Below are positions 23,084-35,666 of a stretch of DNA of 64,000 nt, in pieces (the first letter of the stretch is position 1; each line of letters starts with the position of its first letter). Both the position numbers and the translations under genes were made by a program. The notes beneath the pieces are model-generated. The model searched no databases. It saw only the letters and a list, made by a program, of their open reading frames with translations, and had not been told where the DNA came from. The DNA is from Hofstenia miamia (taxonomy: Eukaryota > Xenacoelomorpha > Acoela), in NCBI GenBank assembly GCA_004352715.1, contig SCFE01000007.1, positions 614,101-678,100 of the forward strand. Reading direction: 5' to 3'.

Positions 23084-26000
23084 TTATCAAAATGATTATT
23101 TGAGAATTTGAATAGTTCTTTAGCGAACAATTCAGTCAAGAGGTTGAATGCAATTTATGCAAATTTATTGGCACGCAAAATATCTTTATGTTATATTAAT
23201 TGATGTGTGGTAATAGTCAATTGGACAGGTTTCGGCAGGCGTGATTGCAATTTTACGTGATTTGAATAATTTATCATTATTCACGTCTATGATCGGCCTT
23301 AACATGAATTTAATTTGAATGAAGTAACGAATTTTCATTCCTTTCAATACTCAGAATTTTCTGAGGATGAAATTTCAGTCATTATCAAGTTGAGACACAA
23401 AAAATGGAGTGAAGCCACTGAGTTGCACAACGGGAGGATTTGCATGTCTGCCGGCAACAGGCAGTATTTTTGCAGGGCTTACCGGCAGCAAATATAAAAG
23501 AATTAGGTTATTTCGGAAACATGTAACCTTTCATAAAATGGAATTCAAGTTTTTTTAAAAATTAACACTTTTATTGCTTTTAATAGAAACGTTCTATTTA
23601 ATATAAAGCTACTAAATTAATGTAAATACTGTAACTAATGTGGCTACTCTAAGTAACTTTAGTGTAAAAGTGAATCCAGTGAAGAAAAAATATCTCTTTC
23701 TAGGTTCATGCAGAACTATGCAAAATGCATAGGGAAATACGTCGCAGTAAGGAAACAACTACATTACGTAGCAGGCTTCTACCGGCCATGAAATATATTA
23801 ATTCTGACAGCAGACCGGCCGTCTCAGGGGTCTGTGCAACATTGTGAAGTCATTATAAACTGTCAAAACCTTGAACAGATATATCTCACAATTTCGGATT
23901 TTTATATTTTCTTAAATTTTTACAAAATATTTTGCCATAACCAAAAAACATTTAGCCCTGATAAAAGGGGGTCATTCTGCAGTCACACTATTAGCGTTTA
24001 TGAAATATGAGCGAAATTCAGGGTTGCTACAATAATTACTATTTTCAAAACAATACACTTAAGTGCTATATGTTCCATTTCTAACTAATGAAATTATTTT
24101 TTGGAATTATTTCACTTTTCGTCAGCATCATACATTAAAAAAATTATGTAAGTTAAACAAAAGAATTTCAGCAACAATTTTTTTAGTGCGTTATCAATTT
24201 TTGTATACTAAAGTGTAGATCCATTTGAAATAACTGACCATCTCTTAGGCTTTTATTTCCGTTCATCCTCTCCAGTCACTATTAGATTCTTCTACATTAT
24301 GGCGAGACAGAGACTGTGAGACTGAGGCGAGAAATGAGACTCCAAACTTTTTGAGACTAGAAGATTGCAAAAATTTTAACCAAACTAAACTTCCAATTTA
24401 CCACTTTTAAATAAATTCAAATACGCAATCTAGTGTTTGTTTTCTTAAACCTTAAACAAAACCATAGAAGAATATATTCGATGCCGAAACTTAAGACTTA
24501 CTTTTTAGAGATTGGGACTAAAATATTAAAGTCTCGAATAACCTGTTGAGAACTTCATGCATCTTCTTGTTAAACCACACCAACAATTGCAATTAATGTT
24601 GAAAGTGTGCATAGTTGATTATAATTCATAATTACTAATAATATAAAGATTCTCCTCATAAAATAATGATAATGCCATTTTTCTAGATATATATACAACC
24701 ATTAATGAAATAAATAGGCCTAACCACATCTTAATCACGTTAACAATATGTTGAATTTAATTATTTTGTAATATATTTATCATAAATTAAATATTATACG
24801 TGGGAATAATAATGTAAGTTTTTAATATAAAATTTCACCACAATATATAAATTATTAGCGACATTTATTAAATTTTTTATACAATACCTTTTCAAAAAAG
24901 ATGTAGGGAATTTAGCCCTTCTTGTCTGGGTATGATTTATTTTTCCATAAAAATGCTAAAATATAATTTCAAAATCACTAAGCCATAGGTTCAACTGTAC
25001 TAAATTTTTACAATAATAGTAAGCATTTGGCATGGCAGTAATGACGTCGAGTAGACCAAGGTGCCATTTGAAGCATTTGCCAGGACTTTAATACAATATC
25101 AGAAGAAAAAATAGCACATATATAACCTAAAGTACTTGGAAAGCTATTGAATTATTGCATGTATCAAAATATTTTGATTTGTCTATATGCTTTGTATCAA
25201 AAAATGGGAATATTGAGAGTTTTGCATTTCGTTAAAATTTTTTGTGGTATTGTTTTTAAACTAGTCATGCAGAACAAACGAGACACAATTGAATTTCTGT
25301 ATCAAAATATCGCCCATGGTTTTAGTTTTTTATACACAGACTGCCTTCTGCAGAAACTTTAACGTTCTGGAAAGTGGCTGATCTCTCAAAAGAAAGCTGG
25401 AAGTAGCCGTTTTGTGAAAATTTCGGGACATAAAAATCAAAGGTTGACAAACTTTGGTTTTGAAAATCCCATTTTCTGTGGGCGAGGCATAGCTAGAAAG
25501 TTTACAGAAAGAACTTGAATTTCTGTTCACCATTCGAAAGTGCATTAGTCGTAGGCTAAATGGGGAGTAAAGAAGAAACTGCCAAAGATTGAACCGAATA
25601 TCACAGATTTAAACAAGGAAAACGACAGAGTTATGCAGAAACATGGGGAAACTACAGTTTTCAAGACATCTTTCTCTCGGTTGACTGCATTTTTCAGTTG
25701 CATCGAAAAAATGTCAAGTCTTAATGCATTGGTCAGCAGGAAAGGCTTTAAAAAAAGTCGCCAAAGTTCTGTTCAAAAGTTATGGCTTATTGGGATGCAC
25801 TGTTATATTCGGAATTTTTTTGAAAATTATCTCTGAAGGAATGATTAACAGTAAAAAATTGTGGCGAAATTGTGTTATAGTTTGTTCCATATGAAAATGC
25901 ACTACACCCCAATGGCCGGATAGTAGAGAAAAATGGCAAAACCTCACTCCTTCCGTGACTCAAAAACTTCATGACTGAAAACTACATTTAAGTTCTGCAG

Positions 26001-26354
26001 TGTCATAGTAAAATTTATGCATGTTTTCATAAATAGGAATTTAAGTAGTATTTTGTTTAGCATAATAATTTGATAGTTCGATGCAATTAATGCTTTTCCT
26101 CTGCAATGTTATTGGAATATTGCCTGTTCACATAAAGACTGCAGTTACATTGGTTTTCTGGTAAATCTATAGACTCTTCATCATATTTTGTAAACGTTAA
26201 CAATAAACACAAAGTTGACTATTTATTAGTGCTGTTCGACAAATTGATCTAGTAGTGTGTATTGATAATTGATTGACTCAGCCTCCAAATTCGATTCAAT
26301 TATCAATTAGCAAATTAGGGCCTTTACGCAGTTGTTTTAAGTGTGGTAGGTTTT
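23084..26354. other. Long intergenic stretch upstream of the anoctamin, no gene supported
   Basis: Would include the anoctamin promoter, but I cannot point to a specific element. 23395-23520 and 23760-23830 are a little GC-richer with CCGGC words. Open frames at 25147-25362, 25330-25545 and 25633-25972 lack recognisable domains and overlap each other on both strands. Confidence 0.5.
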
Positions 26355-26790
26355 TAATGTCGAATTGTTTAATGTTGTCCCTTAGAAATGCCGTATTTTT
26401 TAATGCCGTAATTTTTTAATGTCCTAAATTTTTAATGTCGTAAATTTGATATATTAAATATATTTAACTTGGTTTAGGGTTGAGGTCTATAAAATAATAC
26501 AGAAATAAGGTTTTGGGTTAGGGTTTAGGTTAAGGAAAATTTATTTGAGACTTGGGTTTAAGGCTTAGGTTTATAAAATAATAAAGAAATAGGGTGTGGG
26601 TTAGTGGTGTTTGGTTTACGAAACATCCATTTGAGACTTGGGTTTAGGATTTAGGTTTATAAAATAATGAAGAAATAAGGTTTTGAGTTAGGTTTAGGAA
26701 TAGACATTTGCAAAAATTACGAGATTAAAATTAAATAACTACGGCAGTAAAAATTACGATATTAAAAAAATGATACTACAGTAAGCCACT
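26355..26790. mobile_element. TIR-bounded non-autonomous element containing an 85-bp telomere-like minisatellite
   Basis: The left part (26355-26450) repeats TTTTTAATGTCGTAA-type words. The right part (26706-26775) carries the same words inverted (GGCAGTAAAAATTACGATAT). Between them are three direct units of about 85 bp (see 26480-26705). No coding capacity, so it is a MITE-like element of unknown superfamily. It sits at the edge of a minus-strand LINE RT remnant, consistent with insertion into that LINE. Confidence 0.6.
26480..26705 (+). repeat. Minisatellite, three ~85-bp units rich in TTAGGG/TTTAGG words
   Basis: The shared TATAAAATAAT occurs at 26488, 26572 and 26658 (periods 84 and 86). 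Each unit continues with AAGAAATA-GG-TTTTGGGTTAGG-type sequence and, in units 1 and 2, with TTTGAGACTTGGGTTTA. The G-rich strand resembles degenerate telomere repeats but is not a true TTAGGG array. The third unit is cut short. Confidence 0.8.
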
Positions 26791-27340
26791 CATTACTGCC
26801 TTAGGCTTTGACAAATGGGAATTTACCGAAACCAATTGAGTACGTCAATTTAAGTAAGAGTTTAACATCATAATAAAATTTCCACCAATTTCAAATTTAT
26901 GCGCAAGTTTCATAATATAAAAATCATGATGTACACGATCAAATGCATTTCGAAAATTTAAAATTACTAAATGAATTGGGTGTGAGAATCTAAGCAATTG
27001 CTAACTTCTCCAAGAAAATTTATATGGTAGAGAATCCAGATCAAAATCTGTCTTAATTAGACGATATTTGATTGGTAATTATTCGATATGATGTACTGAA
27101 GACAAATTTTTCAAAACGAAGGGCAACTTTAGAAAAATACTACTAGGTCTATAAATCGAATATTTCGATTTTGAAGCTTTTTATGAACAGGAATTATTTT
27201 TGCAATTTTCCAGATCTCTGGATAATTTTACCATCTGTAATAATAAATTGAAAGAGCATGAATAAATGTATTTGTTGAAATCTGTTTGATGTTTGGTAAA
27301 GACCGTAGTTGCTATATCCTATAAAAGTAATTCTACTTTC
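26791..27340 (-). mobile_element. LINE reverse-transcriptase remnant
   Basis: The minus-strand reading contains FRNAFDRVHHDFYIMKLAHK, then NSYLN, RTQLVSVN and AVMSGL. These are the RT blocks around the first catalytic aspartate (F-x-K-A-F-D in active LINEs) up to the start of the xSGVPQG block. The element breaks off at about 26795, exactly where the TIR-bounded element begins. Stops are numerous. Confidence 0.6.
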
Positions 27341-27739
27341 TTTATCGATAGATCAATTTCATGAAATCTTCGGGATCCAAAATAATTTTGCAACTTTGAA
27401 TTAGAAAGTAATATTATGAGTTTAGCTTGAAGTCGAACCCGAACCTATCAGAATATTTACTACCGGAATCCGATCCCAAACTCAGAATTCTGATTCGCAC
27501 CATTTAACGGCAAGAATCCATCGCCAATCAAACAACGATTCATATTAGTCAATTTCTGAGAATAGAAACAGCCATTCATTGGAATGAATTAATATCTTCA
27601 GTCTTTGTCAAATAAGTGGTGATTAACATCAGCAGCTTTTTGATCAATCTAAGATCTATACTCGTAACCAACCCTGTACAAACAATTTCATACCTAAACT
27701 GATTCGAAATACGAAATCGGGTCGGGTTTGTTCTTATTA
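27341..27739. other. Stretch without recognised features
   Basis: Nothing identifiable between two oppositely oriented LINE remnants. Confidence 0.4.
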
Positions 27740-29457
27740 TTGTTATAATAATAATATTATTTAAATAAGGGTAGAAATTTACATACTAATATTAGTGAAA
27801 TTTTAATTTATGGCAATATTGTTTATAATCAAAATGAAATTGCTAATCATTTAAATGATATATTTATCAATCTAGGCAAATACATGGGACCAAAAGTTGA
27901 TATTAAGTTGCCACCGAAATGCACATCACTTTTCTCATTTTCATTTATTTCAAGATCTCAGCTATTGAGTGTAATCGCTAACCTTGATTCAAATAAATCT
28001 TGTGGATCATTAAATATCCCAACCTTCATTATTAAGAAATATATATAAACTACTTTGCAGATCATTTACTTTTCATTATGAACTATTGCATAAGAATCAA
28101 CACCTTCCCCATGTTTCTTAAGTATTCCGACATAACTCCGGTTTATAAGAAAGAGGATCCATTAAATGGAAAAAATTATAGGCCAATATCAGTTACAAAT
28201 GTATTCGCAAAAATCTTTGAAAAAATTCTTTGAAATCAAATACATACCTATTTAAAATTAACAATATATTATCAAAAAGTCCGTTTGGATTTAGACCTAA
28301 TTATTTAACTATGGACGCATTATTGGCCCTTACTAATAATATACGACTTAATCTGAACAATAACATGTGCACTGCAGTTGCCTTATTAGATTTAAGTAAA
28401 GCATTTGATAGCATAAACCACGTCATTCTTCTGAAAAACCTAAACCGATATGGCTTTCATAACAATAGTGTGGCATTAATTAAAAGTTTTCTTTCAGAAA
28501 GGAAGCAGCGTGTCAAACTTGGTAATAATTTTTCAAGGTTTTTAACCCTGCAAATGGGTGTTTGTTCCACAGGGCACGGTCCTTAGACCACTTCTCTTTA
28601 CTCTATATGTAAATGACATTAAAGATTATGTTAGAGTTTGTGATATCTATCAATATGCTGATGGCACCAGTATCTTAGAAAAGAATGTTAGCCCACAAAA
28701 TGCAGCAAAAATTATTAAGAATAACATTAATTACCTTTCCAATTATTTCAACCGAAATAATCTTACAATAAATATAAATAAAACACAATTCATGGTTTTT
28801 GCACCAAATGAGTCACGTGACATAGCAAGTAAAATTGACATTGAAATCAATCATGCAAATATTCCGCAAAACAAAACAATAAAATATCTATGTGTTGAAT
28901 TAAATTTTCCTGAATTCATTTCCAGTAAGCTGAGAAAGATGAACATTGGTATTTCTTACATTCATGAATTGAGGATTATTACTAAAAATATCCAATTGAT
29001 AAATGCATTTGTAAGCAGCCAATTCATGTATGTTTGTACCCTTTTGCAAGGCATAAGTTTATTCCAGCAAGAACGTATAGATGTTACATTCAATAGAGCA
29101 ATTTGGAAATTATTCAACATTGACAAACAAGAAACTAGTAATTATTTACAAAAATATGAATTGTTGTCCCCAAAGAACTTTATCAAGTACGCTAGTTTGG
29201 TTCTAATGTTTAAGCATGTTAACAAAATGCCAACTGAATGAAATCTATTCAATGACATTGTTACATATAACCTAAGAAATCGAAAATGTATAATTAACAT
29301 TCTTAATAAATCGAAACATTGGGAAAACTCAATTATATATAATACTGCAGGTTGCTGGAATAAACTGGACAAGAATGTTAGATTCGCCAAAGATATTAAA
29401 ACATTTAAGCTTAAATTAAAACATAATCTGCTAAGTCATCAGAAATTAATTGGTTGA
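27740..29457 (+). mobile_element. CR1/Jockey-like LINE reverse transcriptase, inactive
   Basis: Begins with a pre-RT region (NEIANHLNDIFINLGKYMGP), then KNYRPISVTN (about 28170-28200), FGFRPNYLTMDALLALTNNI, VALLDLSKAFDSINH (first catalytic Asp present), VPQGTVLRPLLFTLYVND and YQYADGTSI. The last block should be YADD; here the second Asp is Gly, which would abolish polymerisation. The thumb/C-terminal region continues to a stop near 29456 (SHQKLIG). In-frame stops near 28050 and 28230 and a frameshift near 28570 also break it. The copy is 5'-truncated (no endonuclease), as is usual for target-primed integration. Confidence 0.8.
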
Positions 29458-29865
29458 TCAAAAAAATGCATGCATGGGAAGACTTTGTTTAGTTTAGTTT
29501 ACTTTGCAGTTTATATAAATTTTAGTTTTTTGTTGAAGCAATACTTCTAATAAGGTGCTTGTAAGATTATTTCAATTATTATCATAAGATATGATCACGT
29601 GATATATACAGTACATTCTCCAAAATTGATTTTTTTTCCTCTATATGTGATAGTGAATATGATCTAGACTTTTAGTTTTACTAAATCTCAATAAAATAGT
29701 AAAAAATCATTTTCTAGGAAATATTTTCGATTTAGCATTCACTAATGTTAAAAATTTAGAAAACAGTCTTACAAAAAATCAATTGAACATAAAAATCATT
29801 GTTCTAAGCCTTTTATTGTTCAATTTAGAAACTACTGCATTCAAATTAAAACATACTGCATTGAA

Positions 29866-29905
<40 letters not shown>

Positions 29906-30199
29906 ATGACATTATTTAAAAAAATGAAACTAAGAAACAAGTTTTTAATAATCTTGGAATAATGACACAGCTAATAATAGCTTAGAAGTTGGTAAACTAT
30001 TAATTAGATGTTTTGCATCCGTCTGTGGAAATTACAATTCGATCTAGTTTCTGTGTAAATATATATAGCGAAACATATATTTCATTGACTGAAGTTGATA
30101 AATTTTAAATTTTTGGAAAACTACTTCAAAATTACTAAAAGTACTCTTCCACCTTTTCTTTGCATGTATTTAATATATTTATCAAAATTATGGAAAAAA
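29458..30199. repeat. AT-rich stretch with (TA)n at 29870-29901
   Basis: Includes the likely 3' end of the preceding LINE and a TA run at 29870-29901. No gene seen. Confidence 0.6.
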
Positions 30200-30730
30200 A
30201 ATCTAAATATACCTATATTTAAAGCAGCTAAGATTATTCCTGTGCATAAGAATGGACCTAAATCTTGGGTCTAATATCAATGTTTTCTAAGCTTTTTTAC
30301 TATTTGAAAATTTTTAGTAAAAACTTAAATAAAAGACAACATGAATTTTGTAAAAAAAATAGATCACGTGTTACTATTATCTAATATACTGACAAATTAT
30401 AGCAACAAAATGATGTAAATAATAATTTATCCATCCTTTGTTAAAATTTCAGTAAAGCATTGGATTCTGCTTCTCACGCAATTTTGTTGTATAAATTGAG
30501 CAATTTTAGTATTGGTGATAGATTTTTTAAACTAGTTAACGAATTAAACATAAAGAGTAACAGTCAATAATATTTCTTCGTGCATTCAAAATGTTGCAAT
30601 TGCGGTGCCGCAAGGATCATGTTTAGCTCCGATTTTGTTTAAGATTTTCATCAATGACTTGCATTAGCCTTGCCGTAATACTTCTTGCTGTCTTTATGTT
30701 GAGGATTTCAAAAATACAAATGCATAGTGA
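30200..30730 (+). mobile_element. Short, highly decayed LINE RT remnant
   Basis: Recognisable pieces are FKAAKIIPVHKNGPKS (block before the NYRPIS motif) near 30216-30265 and VPQGSCLAPILFKIFINDL (RT motif B) near 30605-30665. Intervening frames are broken by many stops. It is followed by an N at 30849 and (TA)n at 30850-30881. Confidence 0.6.
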
Positions 30731-30849
30731 TTTGCATTTGAAGACATCTTTAAGTTATATGAATTCTGAATTTAAATACAATGCATTTTGATTGAGAAAA
30801 GCCTGATTTTATTATTTTTAGCAAAGGTGAAATATCTAATAATCTTGTN

Positions 30850-30881
<32 letters not shown>
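30850..30881. repeat. (TA)n microsatellite
   Basis: TA dinucleotide run immediately after a single N at 30849. Confidence 0.95.
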
Positions 30882-30884
<3 letters not shown>

Positions 30885-31546
30885 TTGTAATATATTATTG
30901 CATTGATGTTTGAAAAATCTTATCCTTACTCTCTTTTAGTATTATCTCATTAAAGGCTTTGTTTAATGATATCTACATCTTAATATACGTCCTTGCATTA
31001 CTGATTTTATAAAATTGCAACGTATATCTTTTCATTATACTGTTCTAAATTTAAAACATAAGAGTTGTTTGTGCTAAAATAACAAATAAAGTTTAAACTG
31101 AACACTAATTTTGCATAGATAATGTTGATTGGAAAGTTTTGTATATTATTATAATAGGATCAATATTTTGACTATGAAACAGACAATACATTATCAATTC
31201 AATTAGTTTTTAAATAATCATTATGCTGGAGCTCCAACTTGATAGGGGTGTTCTTCTATAGTAATTGGTTGTAAGGTTCTGCGTGTAGAGGGATTTCTAA
31301 TTCTCAGTCATATTTAGTTACCTTGGATCCAATGCAATGATTCTATATGAGGCTAACTTAGCAAAAATTGTAAGCAATGTTCTTCATTTATGGTTTAGTT
31401 ACCTCATAGTCACAGTTCCTCTGAAATGTTAAATCCCAATCAAATGGGACCAGTAAGACTCAAAGGGTCAGTACGGTACCACAGATTCTAATAGCTAGCC
31501 TGTGGCCGACTACATAAACCTGATTATATTAATACCTCATTATCTA

Positions 31547-31585
<39 letters not shown>

Positions 31586-32433
31586 TTCTATAGAGATGAA
31601 ACCCAATGTGCCAAGTTCGGAATTCTTGTATACTATTTCAAGTAAATTATCTACGAATTTATACTTCAATTTATATGAATACTAGTGAAATTCATTCAAC
31701 CAGTATATCTGTTCTAATCTATTTTGTCTGATAAAGTTCCAGTTTGCTGCTTGTCTTCTTAATTCATCAAACATGAATTTATAATAATTCTATACCATTA
31801 CCAACTACTAACTGTTATAGGATGAACACTGTTTCCAGTTTTTATAAATAACCTACAATGGTCACTTACCTCAAGCCTTCTACCAGCATGCTTCTTCATC
31901 CAGTTTATTCTGACACCTTCTTTCTGTGCATCACTATCATTAGAATAGCTTCAGAATTCTCTATTAACCATCTTCTGCATATACCTTAATAGTTTTTGTA
32001 CTTCTACACTATCATTTTTTCTGAATATCAGTTCACATTTATTCCAAATCCATACTGTCTCCAATAGTCATCACTTAAGCCACTATTTAAATAGCTATCA
32101 GTCCTATAACATCTGTGTCAACAGTTTCGTATACACTTACTACTTTTTGACTTCATAACCACTTATCCAGTTTAATGAAATATAAATTTTTCTGCTAGAA
32201 ACGTTTTCTCTACTTGTCTAACGCTCTCAAGTCATTCTAAATTCACTTAACTATTATTGTAAGGAATCTTAACTCTAGCATATACATGCAGCATTATTAG
32301 TCTCTTCTAAATGATGATTTAGTGCTGACTTCTTTTAAAGATATCTAATTATTCTCTTTTTATTCTTTACATATTCCAACTCAACTAAATCCCAGCTAAT
32401 TCATTTTGCTTTAGACTAGCTCGTGTTGCAATA
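30882..32433. other. Intergenic stretch upstream of the three-exon gene
   Basis: A (TA)n run lies at 31549-31579. The segment 31700-32400 is unusually CT-rich on the plus strand but no domain is recognisable on either strand. A pyrimidine-rich TTTTGCTTTAG ending at 32414 could be a splice acceptor for an upstream exon of the next gene, since the frame stays open from there into its first ATG. Confidence 0.4.
31549..31579. repeat. (TA)n microsatellite
   Basis: About fifteen TA units. Confidence 0.95.
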
Positions 32434-35400
32434 ATGAAACAAATAAAGCTTAAGCTGAATAAAAAACGTTCACTGAAGCCATCATCGAGATCGTCCATAA
32501 CATATGACGACATGTTTATGAATCGTGAATATTCCAGGCATAATCTTCACTGTAAAACTATTTCTGTTCAATTTAATAAAGATATTTCTAAGAAAATGAA
32601 AGATATAAAAATCGTAAGTGATATACATAGATTTGAATAGTGAAACAGTAATTATATATTTCCAATATGTAAATGTTGTTATCTCCAAATTCGGTTTTGG
32701 ATTCATGTATTTATTAAAATAATTATTGGGGTTTAACCCGATTTCCACTAGTGTTACTTTTACAGGACAGAGCCAGTTCCTGAATTTATAGTGAAAAACA
32801 AATAGGAGACAATTTTTTATCTTTCGTGTTATTAAAATTTAAATATCTTTGTTAGTTCGTGAGTTATAGGCGTTTAAATATATTTTGTTGAAGTCATTAC
32901 AAATCTTGCAAAATTTATAGTAGAAATGAGGTTATGTAAAATTTAAGTTGTATCACCAGAGTCAATGTACTCTAAAAAAATAGTTCTGCTAACACCTAGG
33001 CTCTGGAACAGGGGTGACAAGGTGGCTGTAGCCCCTTCAGCAATTACTGACAACACGATTGTCAAATCACATTACTTTTCCTGATAGTACAAACTTTACT
33101 ATGACGGCTTGCTCAATATAGCAGCTCACCATTTACTTTGGAAGCTAATTATATCGTTTAAGCATTGAGTTAAATAAATATTATTACTTAAAAAAATATG
33201 TAAATAAACTACTAGACTACGTTTTGATTATTATGTTTACTTGCAATTACCTTAGAAAAAATCTGACACTCGCTGCTATATTTCACAGCTTACATCTTTA
33301 TACGAAGAGTATAAGCAACTGCATTCGCTTTATTTTGACTGCAGCAAAGATGGGATTGAAACCTGCCCTCGATGTAGCATTAGCCGCTTTAATGTATCAC
33401 AACATTTACCGATAATTAAAGAAGTTGCATCTGCAGAAGATGCCTGTGATGAATTTCAAAAATGCTTACTTCAAGTTTTTGATGAGGATAATTATCCTTC
33501 AAAAAATGTAAGTTGCCGACATTTTTTGTTAAAATCCATTTGAAATATCCTTTAAGATTTTGTAAGTAGATTAACTTGCCATGTTTTAACCTAGTTTATT
33601 GAATTTTTGCATGAGTTGCACCTTAAATCTCTGCTTACAGAAAGAAGATATTTGATTGGTTGGATTTTAGAAGTTATGAATTTGTAAAAATATGTAGATT
33701 TTCAACTTGATTTGCTGTATACAATCAATAACAATAAATCTTACTTTTAAAAATTAACCTTTAAATTCAATTGAGATCTTAATTGTTCAGAAAAAATATA
33801 TACCATTTCAGCAATTTAAATTGCCAATTTGAATTAAAGGTCACGAAATAGAATTTTTCTAAAAATTCGAGCTTCATCTTTGATGTAAATTCCATAGTTC
33901 CACATGAGTTCCTTAACTAAAGCTTGAAATAGTTGGATCACATTTTTATGAATTTGAGTCAATGGTCAGATCATGTATTCATGAAACAAAATAGCTGTTT
34001 TTGTCACTTTAGCCTGATTCATTTTTTGTGGGAATTTCTTTAAAGTCAATTCGGTTGGATTGTAAATATCAAGAATGTAAGGTGGGAAAGTCGTTTTGAA
34101 TATCAAGGAAGATGTTGAAGCTGAGGCATTAGGATTAAAGACGTATGTGGATATGCAATCCAAATGACCATTTTTGGATATAAGTAGACAGCCAAAAACA
34201 GGGCAGAGTGTAAATAAGCGGCATACCAGAGTATGATAGTTGTACAAGATATAGGCAGAAATCAGATGCGTATAGAAAATTGGAGGTAGATAGAAAAATG
34301 TGATATGGGAGAGAACAACAAGTGATTAAAAAGGTAAAATTTAATGAAAAATACAGAGCACATGAGCAAACTGCTACAGCAGACTGGGTGAAGATTCAAT
34401 TGGACTGACGTACATTAACTCTAACTGCATACTATGCAAGAAAGAAGCAGATAGTGAAGATCATCTAATAACAACATGTGGGGTGTTGAGTATAATTTCA
34501 CATCACCCAAACTTAGTGAAGCTATAGACCCATGATCGGTTTCTTCATGGAAAAATACTTTTTGCAACTTTTTTTCTGCCAACCAAAATATTCTCACAAA
34601 ACTGGGCTAATAAAAAAAGTGAAAAAAATTCATTAAAATCTCTATTTTATACAAATTTTTACTCCAAAAATGAATTTCATTAACTTATAATTTTAAAAAA
34701 GAGTTATTTGCCAAAAATGAAGGTGTAAGCTGAAAAATCTTTGCTCTCGCACCCAAAATTTTCCTAGTGGCCTAAAATTCAAAATTATCTATTTTGAGCA
34801 TTATGATGCACTAGTACACTAAAGGTATTTCTAAAATTCTTATTGCAATCTTCAATATTTTTTCAATCTCTATCACAAATGTAAAAATGAATAAAATTCT
34901 TTCACTAATGGTTGCAAGATTTTTTTGATTATAAATGGAATCATCTAACCACTAAAACAAATACTTGATATAATTCAAAATATCCCCAAGTTTTTAGATT
35001 TGATATCTTCATCAAAAAAATGCATTACATTTCTGAACATTCCAAATTAATAGTGTTGACATGAAAAATTTTTTTTGTGTAAGGTTTCGTTTTAATATCA
35101 TAATCCAATCTAGATTTAGATAGTAAGCCGGAGATCCTCACGTCCCCTCCCCATCACTCCCCGCCTCAAGTTGTGTGGGTTAAACAGGAATAAGAATCTA
35201 CAGTGCTTTTATATTTTCATTTAGGTTGAAAAATGAATTTATGGTTTAAACATAAATACGAATTTTTTCAAATTGATGTTAATTAAAATATATATATGGT
35301 AGAATTTTAAAATTTCCTTTGCATATATATAAAATTTTTCTTGCTATTAGATTTTTGAGCTTGTTCTCTTCTAAAAAATAGATTTATTTTTGGCACTATA

Positions 35401-35626
35401 ACTGAACTGCTCTGTACTTCTGACACAGTATACGAAAAAGTGGCAGTTCAACTTTGGTGGTGCACTTTACATAGTAATATTCTCATATGGAACATAACTA
35501 AAACTATAGTAAATAACAATAAATTTGTATATTTGCTGAAGCTTGTTCATAGAATTATTCTTATAGGAGATGTAGTATTGGTGAAAGAGATATCCATTTT
35601 CAAATAGAGATTGTTCGATAAAGCGG

Positions 35627-35666
<40 letters not shown>

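Noticed and set aside
23430-23500. Octamer ATTTGCAT plus TATAAAAG as a promoter
   Set aside because: No transcript or gene start fits on the plus strand here; isolated matches are expected by chance.
25147-25972. Several 60-70-codon frames as a gene cluster
   Set aside because: They overlap on both strands, lack recognisable domains and do not join through consistent splice sites.
26480-26705. Interstitial telomere array
   Set aside because: TTAGGG-like words are degenerate and embedded in an 85-bp unit between inverted flanks, so a minisatellite in a transposon explains it better.
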